Assembly: GCF_937875265.1 (NCBI RefSeq)
Contig: NZ_CALLXM010000043.1
Coordinates: forward strand, 1-11,636
Origin: an uncultured Acetobacter sp.
Lineage (GTDB): Bacteria > Pseudomonadota > Alphaproteobacteria > Acetobacterales > Acetobacteraceae
Reading direction: 5' to 3'
DNA: 11,636 nucleotides
Of the stretch, positions 6,748-11,636 are shown in pieces. Each line of letters opens with the position of its first letter. Positions within the stretch are counted from its first letter, which is position 1. The position numbers were made by a program, and so were the translations under genes. A model generated the notes under the pieces. It was not told where the DNA came from. It saw only the letters and a program-made list of their open reading frames with translations, and did not search any database.

Positions 6748-7347
6748 TCAAAACGGGATTTCGTCATCCAGATCGCTGTTACCGCCGGGGGCATCCCATC
6801 CACCGGAGCCACCATTGCCGCCGCTCGGGCCACGGGCCGGGGCATTCTGGCGCGGGGCGGAAGAACCGTCAAAGTCACCACCGCCTGTGTTGCCACCACC
6901 ATAGCCACCACCGCTTCCGCCACCGTAATTGCCGCCAGAGCTACCGCCAGCATTTCCGCCGCCGTAACCGCCAGACTCTTCGCCCTCACCGCCGCTGCGG
7001 CTGTCGAGCAGAACCAGCTCCCCACGGAAGCGTTCAACAATCACTTCAGTTGTGTAGCGTTCCTGCCCGGACTGGTCGGTCCATTTGCGGGTCTGCAAAG
7101 CGCCTTCCAGATAAACCTTGCGGCCTTTGCGCAGGAAGCGCTCTGCCACATCGCCCAGACGATCATTGAAAATCACCACACGGTGCCATTCCGTGCGTTC
7201 CCGCCGCTCACCGGAAGCGCGGTCATTCCATGTGTCACTGGTGGCGATAGAGAAAGAGACAATTTTCATGCCGCTCTGGCTGGTGCGGACTTCCGGGTCT
7301 TTGCCCAGATTGCCGACCAGAATAACTTTGTTGACGCTGCCAGCCAT
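6748..7347 (-). CDS. ssb: Single-stranded DNA-binding protein
   Basis: SSB coats single-stranded DNA in replication, repair and recombination and recruits partners through its acidic tail. The 199-residue product has the OB-fold at about 1-112 (MAGSVNKVILVGNLGKDPEV..., then TEWHRVVIFND, YLEGALQTRKW and YTTEVIVERF). A Gly-rich, Asn/Ser-containing linker (about 118-190) follows, and then the tail LDDEIPF with the conserved terminal Pro-Phe. All hallmarks of a full-length bacterial SSB are present; the linker is long but in the normal range. ATG 7347 is clear from the family N-terminus; the ribosome site (GGGGTC) is mediocre. It is 74 bp from the rsmD stop on the same strand. I saw no LexA-type SOS box in that gap, and uvrA, a frequent alphaproteobacterial neighbour, is not here. 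Confidence 0.97.
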   Translation of the reverse strand: MAGSVNKVILVGNLGKDPEVRTSQSGMKIVSFSIATSDTWNDRASGERRERTEWHRVVIFNDRLGDVAERFLRKGRKVYLEGALQTRKWTDQSGQERYTTEVIVERFRGELVLLDSRSGGEGEESGGYGGGNAGGSSGGNYGGGSGGGYGGGNTGGGDFDGSSAPRQNAPARGPSGGNGGSGGWDAPGGNSDLDDEIPF

Positions 7348-7421
7348 CAGTGACCCCGTTTTCTAAGACAATAAAAAGAGTATTCCGCCCGTGTAGCGCA
7401 CTCTATGGCGCTCGGCCAGTC

Positions 7422-8054
7422 TTACAGCCGCCAGATTGAAAGCCGCGCTGCACCATGCCGTCGTTCTGCCAGCAGCGTGCCTGCGTAAACAGGGGGAGGC
7501 GGGGCATTTTCATCAGGTTCCGGCGCGTCTTCCGGAATAATCTCCGTGCCGTCCGGGCCTTTTTGGCGCAAGGGCAGGGGTTCCTGTGCCCCTGTTTCAA
7601 TAATCGCAATGGCACCGGGCGCAATCCATCCCTGTGCATGCAGGGCCGCCAGCGTGCGGGAGGGCAGGTCCAGCCGGTAAGGCGGGTCCAGAAACAGCAG
7701 AGAGCATGGGGCCGGGGCGCGGACGGGCTTGGTCACATCGCGCGGGACGACCTTGGTGCGGTCTGCACATTTGCAGCCCGCAATGTTCGCGCGCAGGGCG
7801 GAAAGAGCGGCCCGGTCGTTTTCAAAGAACGTGGCGTGCACTGCCCCGCGGGAAAGGGCTTCCAGCCCAAGTGCCCCGGTGCCGGCAAACGCGTCCAGCA
7901 CAACGGCATCGTTCAGGAAGTCCGGGCCGCCCCATGGAGCATGCCGGATTATGTCGAACATGGCCTGACGCACCCGGTCCGCCGTCGGGCGGGTTGTGGT
8001 GCCGGACGGTGCGACCAGCATGCGGCCTTTGCGTGCGCCTGCAATAATCCGCAT
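7422..8054 (-). CDS. rsmD: 16S rRNA (guanine966-N2)-methyltransferase RsmD
   Basis: RsmD methylates N2 of G966 in 16S rRNA, using S-adenosylmethionine, during 30S assembly. The 210-residue product has the family start MRIIAGARKGRML, a conserved TRPTADRVRQAMFDI segment (21-35), SAM motif I DAFAGTGALGLEALSRG (54-70), the acidic residue of motif II in FEND (77-80), and the catalytic DPPY (123-126) of N2-guanine methyltransferases. E. coli RsmD is 198 aa, so the length fits. About 30 residues before the C-terminal LLAERRHGAARLSIWRL are Pro/Glu-rich (EDAPEPDENAPPPP), probably a loop insertion. The ATG lies two bases after the stop of the pseudouridine synthase gene, so the two are almost certainly co-transcribed and translationally coupled. 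Confidence 0.95.
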   Translation of the reverse strand: MRIIAGARKGRMLVAPSGTTTRPTADRVRQAMFDIIRHAPWGGPDFLNDAVVLDAFAGTGALGLEALSRGAVHATFFENDRAALSALRANIAGCKCADRTKVVPRDVTKPVRAPAPCSLLFLDPPYRLDLPSRTLAALHAQGWIAPGAIAIIETGAQEPLPLRQKGPDGTEIIPEDAPEPDENAPPPPVYAGTLLAERRHGAARLSIWRL

Positions 8055-8056
8055 GA

Positions 8057-8842
8057 TTAGCGTGCCTGCTTGGTAGCAGGAGCGGTTGCTGGTTTGCGTG
8101 GTGCGGTTTTTTCCGTAGCTTTGGGCATCTGCTCACGCAGAACTTTGCCCTGCACTTCTTCCAGTTCACCCCGTTGCAGGGTGCCAAGCAGGAAGGGGCC
8201 ATAGCTGAGGCGGATCAGGCGGCTGACATGCAGGTTCAGGCCCGTCATCACCTTACGAATTTCACGGTTCTTGCCTTCACGCAGGGACACGGTCAGCCAG
8301 GCATTGTCCCCTTTGTGGGAATCAAGGCCCGCTTCAATCGGCCCGTAACGCACGCCGTCAAACTCACTACCGTGAGCCAGTGCGGCCAGACGGGCTTCAT
8401 CCACCACGCCAAAAACACGCACACGATAGCGCCGCAGCCAGCCGTTGTTGGGCAGCTCCAGCCGTCGGGCCAGTTCACCATCATTGGTCAGCAGCAGCAG
8501 GCCTTCACTGTTCAGATCCAGCCGCCCTACGCTGATCACGCGAGGCATACCTTCCGGCAGTGAAGCAAAAACAGTGGGGCGCCCTTCCGGGTCTTTATGC
8601 GTGGTTACCAGCCCGTCCGGCTTATGGTAGCGCCACAGGCGGGTGCGCTCGGGCTGGTCCACAACCTTACCATCCACCTGCACTACATCGTTCGCGGTGA
8701 TGAACGTGGCGGGATGCACAACGGGCTGGCCGTTTAGCTTCACGCGCGCGTCTTCAATCATCCGTTCTGCATCACGCCGACTGGCCACACCTGTCCGGCT
8801 CAGCCACTTGGCGATGCGTTCCCCGCGCGAATCCTGCGTCAC
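8057..8842 (-). CDS. rluB: RsuA-family pseudouridine synthase, RluB-like
   Basis: The 261-residue product isomerises uridine to pseudouridine in rRNA. An S4 domain occupies about 8-60 (RIAKWLSRTGVASRRDAERMI...VKLNG). The catalytic domain has the RsuA/RluB/RluE/RluF signature GRLDLNSEGLLLLTNDG (106-122) with the catalytic Asp at 109, and the later GKNREIRKV motif. The basic, Ala/Pro/Lys-rich tail (about 232-261) is typical of RluB-like proteins, which modify 23S rRNA U2605, but RsuA or RluF specificity cannot be excluded by eye. It starts with GTG at 8842, overlapping the upstream hydrolase stop in GTGA, with AGGAG seven bases upstream inside the previous gene. Its own stop is two bases before the rsmD ATG. 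The tight overlaps point to one operon of hydrolase, rluB and rsmD. Confidence 0.92.
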   Translation of the reverse strand: MTQDSRGERIAKWLSRTGVASRRDAERMIEDARVKLNGQPVVHPATFITANDVVQVDGKVVDQPERTRLWRYHKPDGLVTTHKDPEGRPTVFASLPEGMPRVISVGRLDLNSEGLLLLTNDGELARRLELPNNGWLRRYRVRVFGVVDEARLAALAHGSEFDGVRYGPIEAGLDSHKGDNAWLTVSLREGKNREIRKVMTGLNLHVSRLIRLSYGPFLLGTLQRGELEEVQGKVLREQMPKATEKTAPRKPATAPATKQAR

Positions 8843-9567
8843 ACTGTTTCTCCTGCTGCCTGTACAAAGGCGCTTAAAATGCTCCGGTCACCCGGGTCTA
8901 TGCCAAATTCCGGGTGCCATTGCACCCCAAGGCAGAAAGGAAGGTCGGGGTCTTCCACCCCTTCAATCAGCCCATCCTCCGCCACCGCGTTCACAACACC
9001 GCGCCCCGGCGTGCGTACAGCCTGATGATGCGAGGAGTTGACGGCCATATGCAGCCTGCCCACGCATCGGGCCAGCAGCGTATCAGGTTCAAGGCTTACG
9101 GTGTGGCTGGCTTCATCCCGTGGGTTAGGCTGTTCATGCGGGAGAGCTGAGGGGCAGGCATCTGGAATGTGCTGGATCAGCGTGCCGCCAAGGGCCACAG
9201 CCAAAAGCTGCATGCCCCCGCAAATACCCAGAATCGGCATCTTGCGCTGCATGGCTGCGGCCAGATATGCCTGCTCGGCCTGTGTGCGCACCGGGCGCAG
9301 GCTCACACTGCTATGGCGGTCCGTCTCACCATACAAAGCGGGGTCAATATCAAATGCGCCACCGGTTATCAGTAGCCCGTCAATCTGGTCCATATAATCT
9401 GGCGCAAGCTGGGGGAACAGCGGCAGAGCCACCGGTAAACCGCCAGCCGTTGCTACGGCAGACATGTAGTTTTCCCGCAGGGCATACCAGGGGAAACGGG
9501 AATAGCGGTCTGGTCCGCCCGCCTCATGGTCAAGCGTAATGCCGATAACAGGGCGGCGTGCAGTCAT
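8839..9567 (-). CDS. puuD: Class I glutamine amidotransferase-like gamma-glutamyl hydrolase (peptidase C26, PuuD type)
   Basis: The 242-residue product is a class I GATase-fold hydrolase. The nucleophile elbow is GICGGMQ with Cys116, and the other triad residues appear as WHPE (H218, E220). The GGAFDIDPALYGE segment (69-81) is the characteristic stretch of the PuuD/gamma-glutamyl-GABA hydrolase branch. PuuD cleaves gamma-glutamyl-GABA in putrescine catabolism; no puuA/B/C genes are here, so the real substrate may be another gamma-glutamyl compound and the symbol is a family label. The ATG at 9567 is the natural family start (RRPVIGITLDHEAGG) but has a poor ribosome site. It heads the tightly packed operon with rluB and rsmD, which is functionally odd and may simply be shared transcription. 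Confidence 0.88.
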   Translation of the reverse strand: MTARRPVIGITLDHEAGGPDRYSRFPWYALRENYMSAVATAGGLPVALPLFPQLAPDYMDQIDGLLITGGAFDIDPALYGETDRHSSVSLRPVRTQAEQAYLAAAMQRKMPILGICGGMQLLAVALGGTLIQHIPDACPSALPHEQPNPRDEASHTVSLEPDTLLARCVGRLHMAVNSSHHQAVRTPGRGVVNAVAEDGLIEGVEDPDLPFCLGVQWHPEFGIDPGDRSILSAFVQAAGETV

Positions 9568-9666
9568 GAACTCGGGTGTCTTTTTTCAGAAAAAGCCGGA
9601 TGAAGGATGTCAGGTGCCACACCCTGCGCTGATTTGCACGGGGATAAACGGAGGCCTTTTCTGAAA

Positions 9667-9697
9667 GCGGCAGAAATGCCGCATACTCCGTATTTTT
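9667..9697. terminator. GNRA-loop hairpin between the 43-aa gene and puuD
   Basis: GCGGCA (9667-9672), loop GAAA and TGCCGC (9677-9682) form a perfect 6-bp stem capped by a stable GNRA tetraloop on the plus-strand RNA. ATAC/GTAT and a run of six T (9692-9697) follow on the plus strand. On the minus strand the stem is followed by TTTC. It lies 50 bp beyond the stop of the 43-aa gene and about 100 bp before puuD, so it may terminate the small gene or structure the puuD leader. I see nothing else in 9568-9732. Confidence 0.4.
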
Positions 9698-9732
9698 TCC
9701 GGTATCAGACGGCTTATCTGAAAAAACAGAGT

Positions 9733-9864
9733 TTAGCCTGGCAGCAGAGAAGAAATAGGATGGGCGTGGGGTGAAGCCGTCGCTGGTTCATTCACCGTCC
9801 GGTCTACAACGGCAAGGCCGAGGCCGATCGCAGCGGCGGCGAGGATGAGAGACAGACTGTGCAT
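9733..9864 (-). CDS. 43-residue hydrophobic exported or membrane peptide
   Basis: The ATG at 9864 is preceded by GGAAAGGA nine bases upstream, a strong ribosome site, and opens a 43-codon frame. The product MHSLSLILAAAAIGLGLAVV has one hydrophobic segment (about 4-20), followed by a short polar Pro/Ala/Ser/His tail (DRTVNEPATASPHAHPISSLLPG). It could be a single-pass inner-membrane peptide, or a signal sequence with a short mature part. I do not recognise the family, and there is no Cys for lipidation. The frame stays open further upstream (to about 10029), but the extended protein would lose the hydrophobic start and has no good ribosome site. The gene diverges from tadA across a 315-bp gap holding two inverted repeats. 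A type I toxin-like peptide is possible but unproven. Confidence 0.5.
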   Translation of the reverse strand: MHSLSLILAAAAIGLGLAVVDRTVNEPATASPHAHPISSLLPG

Positions 9865-9889
9865 TGTACTAATCCTTTCCGCTATCTGG

Positions 9890-9911
9890 GTCAGGGGGCA
9901 AACCACCTGAC
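9890..9911 (-). promoter_or_regulatory. Inverted repeat in the leader of the 43-aa gene
   Basis: GTCAGG (9890-9895) and CCTGAC (9906-9911) flank a ten-base loop, ending 25 bp upstream of the 43-aa start and close to its ribosome site. As RNA it would be a 5'-UTR stem that could affect translation; as DNA it could be an operator. Inference only. Confidence 0.3.
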
Positions 9912-9931
9912 AACGCGTTACCAGCCAGAGG

Positions 9932-9947
9932 TCTGTTACAGAACAGA
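9932..9947. promoter_or_regulatory. Palindrome TCTGTT-ACAG-AACAGA, possible operator
   Basis: Perfect 6-bp arms around four bases form a compact 16-bp dyad in the divergent gap, 68 bp upstream of the 43-aa start and about 230 bp upstream of tadA. Size and symmetry fit a dimeric repressor site, but no regulator gene is in the window. Confidence 0.3.
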
Positions 9948-10179
9948 TCATGGCATCTATAAGGCATGATGACAGAGATAATCGCGCATTTGCAAGAAAA
10001 AACGACCTTTTGAAATAAGGCAGATGCACTTATTTATCTCAGCAGGATGTGAGGCCTGAAATATTTGGTGAGCTATCCTTTTTGAACGGAGACGCAGAGC
10101 CAGAACCAGCCTTCGCCATGGCAGGTAAAGTGGTCGCCACCATGTGCAACATGAGCGGAAAAAAGAGAGGCTCACACCG

Positions 10180-10653
10180 ATGACAAACGGGATGGACTTA
10201 GCACTCAGTGAGGCGCGCAGCGCAGCGCAACGGGGCGAAGTTCCTGTGGGCGCAGTTTTGCTGGGGCCGGATGGTGCGGTTCTGGCACAGGCGGGAAACC
10301 GCGTGGAAGAACTGCATGACCCCTCCGCCCATGCGGAAATGCTGGTAATGCGTGAGGCAACACAAGCGCGGGCCGGGCAGCGGCTGGCGGACTGCACATT
10401 GGTTGTCACGCTGGAGCCATGCCCCATGTGTGCTGCGGCTCTGGCTCATTTCCGGGTGGGGCGCGTGCTGTTTGGTGCGTATGACCCCAAGGGCGGCGGT
10501 GTGGAACATGGGCCGCGCCTGCCGTTTCGGGCGGAGGCGCTGCACCGGCCAGAAATTATTGGTGGTGTACGGGAGCAGGAGTCTGCAAGCCTGCTTAAAA
10601 CCTTTTTCCAGAGCCTGAGGGGGCGGGAAGGCGAGGTCTCTTCCACGCTATAG
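10180..10653 (+). CDS. tadA: tRNA-specific adenosine deaminase TadA
   Basis: TadA deaminates A34 to inosine in tRNA-Arg(ACG) so that one tRNA can read CGU, CGC and CGA. The 157-residue product has the zinc deaminase motifs: HAEM (H51, E53, with E53 the proton shuttle) and PCPMC (C81, C84). It also has the family patterns VPVGAVLLGPDG (21-32) and GAYDPKGGGVEHG (99-111). I start at ATG 10180, with GAGAGG nine bases upstream, rather than at GTG 10144; starting there gives the usual TadA length (about 150-165 aa) and N-terminus. PCPMCAAAL has an Ala where many TadA have Gly (MCAGA), a mild deviation. It is transcribed alone and divergently from the 43-aa gene. Confidence 0.95.
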   Translation: MTNGMDLALSEARSAAQRGEVPVGAVLLGPDGAVLAQAGNRVEELHDPSAHAEMLVMREATQARAGQRLADCTLVVTLEPCPMCAAALAHFRVGRVLFGAYDPKGGGVEHGPRLPFRAEALHRPEIIGGVREQESASLLKTFFQSLRGREGEVSSTL

Positions 10654-10681
10654 AATGTGTTCCCCGATCGAATATTAGTGT

Positions 10682-10711
10682 GACTCTTCTTGAGTCCGGG
10701 CTTTTGTTTTT
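10682..10711 (+). terminator. Possible terminator of tadA
   Basis: GACTC (10682-10686), loop TTCTT and GAGTC (10692-10696) are followed by CCGGGC and the T-rich CTTTTGTTTTTG. The stem is short, but the downstream U-rich tract is good and the position, about 30 bp after the tadA stop, is right. Confidence 0.4.
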
Positions 10712-10719
10712 GTCATCAA

Positions 10720-10749
10720 GGAACCATGTTAACCGCAGAAGCGTATGAT
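10720..10749 (+). promoter_or_regulatory. Candidate promoter for the Do-type protease gene
   Basis: GGAAC (10720-10724), 17 bp, then CGTA (10742-10745) resembles the GGAAC-N16-18-CGTT promoter of the alphaproteobacterial general-stress factor EcfG, with one mismatch. TATGAT (10744-10749) alternatively matches a sigma-70 -10 box at 5/6 but lacks a -35 at the proper distance. Either would put the mRNA start near 10755 with a leader of about 105 nt. Weak evidence. Confidence 0.25.
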
Positions 10750-10821
10750 ACTTGGCCTGCTGGTCTGGTTTGTAAAAACCGGAAGCTTCAGGTCCGTGTT
10801 ATGTGCCCCGGCGGGGATTGA
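10726..10821 (+). CDS. Possible 31-codon leader ORF upstream of the Do-type protease
   Basis: ATG 10726 follows AAGGA closely (three bases) and opens MLTAEAYDTWPAGLVCKNRK..., stopping at TGA 10819-10821, 39 bp before the protease ATG. It has no recognisable domain. If the promoter suggested at 10720-10749 is right, this ORF is not transcribed from its start, so the two calls exclude each other. It may be chance. Confidence 0.2.
   Translation: MLTAEAYDTWPAGLVCKNRKLQVRVMCPGGD
10765..10782 (+). promoter_or_regulatory. GTAA-tetraloop hairpin in the Do-protease leader
   Basis: CTGGTTT (10765-10771), loop GTAA and AAACCGG (10776-10782) pair over seven positions with one T-G wobble and a GNRA-type loop. 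A second compact stem, CCCC-GGC-GGGG (10806-10816), follows. Together they structure the leader ahead of the protease start and might affect translation or mRNA stability. Confidence 0.3.
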
Positions 10822-10860
10822 CCCTGTTGGCAAGAGTTTAAGGGAACAGTCGGAATCGTG

Positions 10861-11636
10861 ATGTCGGAAAAATCTGTATCCAAGTTTTTCGGGCGGACTA
10901 GCCGCAAGACACTTCTGGCCCTTCTGGCTGGTGCAGCCCTTGTAGGGACCGCAGGCACAGGGCCCGCTGGCTTCCACGCTGCCTATGCGGAAGATGCCGG
11001 GGCTATCAAGCCGAGCAGCCCGGTCCAGACGCTTCCAAACTTTGTGAATCTGGTCAAACAGGTCAAGCCTGCTGTTGTCTCCATTACCTCCATGATCAGA
11101 GCTGATGCTGTTGAGGGTGAAGGCGGCGGTGGTGGCGGTATGGGTGGAATGGGTGGCATGCCTTTCCCCTTTCCGTTTCCGTTCCAGATGGCGCCCCAGC
11201 AGTCCCGCCAGCAGATTGAAGCGCGCGGGTCGGGCTTTGTGATTTCAGCCGATGGCTACGTGGTGACCAACAACCATGTGGTTAAAGGGGCCACCAAAGT
11301 GACCGTCACGCTGGATGATGGCACTGCCCTGCCAGCCAAGATTATCGGTCGTGATGCCAAGACCGATCTGGCCCTCCTGAAAGTCACATCGTCCCAGAAG
11401 CTGCCCTTTATTGAGCTGGGCGACTCTGATGATGTGCAGCCGGGTGAATGGGTGGTTGCGGTTGGCAATCCTTATGGGCTTGGCGGGACAGTTACCGCCG
11501 GGATCGTGTCAGCCCGTGGGCGTGATATTAATGAAGGCCCGTACGACAACTTCATTCAGATTGATGCACCCATCAACCGCGGCAACTCCGGCGGTCCGCT
11601 CTTTACGCAGGATGGCAAGGTGGTGGGGGTCAATAC
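10861..11636 (+). CDS. degP: Do-family (DegP/HtrA-like) periplasmic serine protease, N-terminal part
   Basis: The frame runs from ATG 10861 to the window end (258 codons, no stop); the C-terminal PDZ domains are off the edge. Residues 1-43 form an export signal (basic start, hydrophobic LLALLAGAALVG, AYA before ED). The trypsin-like domain follows, with the complete triad visible: H139 in TNNHVV, D169 in KTDLALLKV, and S243 in GNSGGPLF. Between the first strand and the His there is a Gly/Met/Phe-Pro insert (88-110, GGGGGGMGGMGG then repeated PF), placed like the flexible LA loop of DegP and common in alphaproteobacterial homologues. The enzyme degrades or refolds damaged envelope proteins. 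DegP and DegQ/MucD names cannot be separated without the C-terminus. The ribosome site is modest (GGAATCGTG before ATG; GTG 10858 is in frame and could also start). Confidence 0.93.
   Translation, partial: MSEKSVSKFFGRTSRKTLLALLAGAALVGTAGTGPAGFHAAYAEDAGAIKPSSPVQTLPNFVNLVKQVKPAVVSITSMIRADAVEGEGGGGGGMGGMGGMPFPFPFPFQMAPQQSRQQIEARGSGFVISADGYVVTNNHVVKGATKVTVTLDDGTALPAKIIGRDAKTDLALLKVTSSQKLPFIELGDSDDVQPGEWVVAVGNPYGLGGTVTAGIVSARGRDINEGPYDNFIQIDAPINRGNSGGPLFTQDGKVVGVN

Larger units (their letters stand above)
9865..10179. other. 315-bp divergent gap between the 43-aa gene and tadA
   Basis: No gene of its own is visible. It holds two inverted repeats (9890-9911 and 9932-9947, listed separately), an A/T-rich block (about 9985-10045), and a possible plus-strand promoter for tadA: TTGAAA, 17 bp, TTTATC at about 10011-10039, a weak match. 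The GTG at 10144 extends the tadA frame but is not the preferred start. Confidence 0.5.

Noticed and set aside
6810..7000. Gly-rich repeats in ssb as an independent repeat element
   Set aside because: They encode the normal flexible SSB linker and are imperfect at DNA level.
10144..10179. TadA starting at GTG 10144
   Set aside because: The twelve extra residues contain the ribosome site for ATG 10180 and do not fit the family N-terminus.

Overview
The window looks like chromosomal DNA from an acetic acid bacterium (Acetobacteraceae, Alphaproteobacteria; Acetobacter, Gluconobacter or Komagataeibacter type). This rests on the style of the recognisable proteins: a DksA that keeps one of the four zinc-finger cysteines, a Do-family protease with a Gly/Met/Phe-Pro insert, a TyrRS of the KMGKT type, and moderately GC-rich genes with good Shine-Dalgarno sites. 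Genus is inferred by eye only. No rRNA, insertion sequence, CRISPR array or known defence gene is visible, and the coding content is mainly housekeeping.

Layout. At the left edge a minus-strand gene for an exported Pro/Ala-rich protein runs off the window through a perfect 6-bp tandem repeat (1-398). Divergent from it are tldD (metalloprotease subunit), tyrS (tyrosyl-tRNA synthetase) and a small Tyr/Gly/Pro-rich lipoprotein, all on the plus strand (626-3872). A gene-free stretch of about 730 bp follows (3873-4605). It holds a perfect 13-bp inverted repeat, nine CCGTG pentamers, several small hairpins, and two perfect DnaA-box sequences (TTATCCACA) 64 bp apart. From 4606 to 9567 everything is on the minus strand. 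Read in the direction of transcription it is puuD-like hydrolase, rluB-like pseudouridine synthase and rsmD (tightly coupled), then ssb, an O-antigen ligase-like membrane protein, dksA and tRNA-Thr(GGT). A 43-aa membrane or exported peptide (9733-9864, minus) and tadA (10180-10653, plus) diverge from a 315-bp regulatory gap. The right edge holds the first 258 codons of a DegP/Do-type periplasmic protease.

How the genes relate. Most serve translation and its control: TyrRS, tRNA-Thr, RsmD (16S rRNA methylation), the RsuA-family pseudouridine synthase (rRNA modification), TadA (wobble inosine) and DksA (ppGpp-linked control of stable RNA). The tRNA-Thr gene lies directly downstream of dksA behind its own putative promoter with a GC-rich discriminator, a feature typical of stringently controlled promoters. 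A second group concerns the envelope: the Pro/Ala-rich exported protein, the lipoprotein, the O-antigen ligase homologue and the Do protease.

I did not find a convincing undescribed multi-gene system. The parts most worth checking are the noncoding 3873-4605 stretch, the two coding or noncoding microsatellites, the low-complexity lipoprotein, the 43-aa peptide with a structured leader, and a possible 31-codon ORF in the Do-protease leader.
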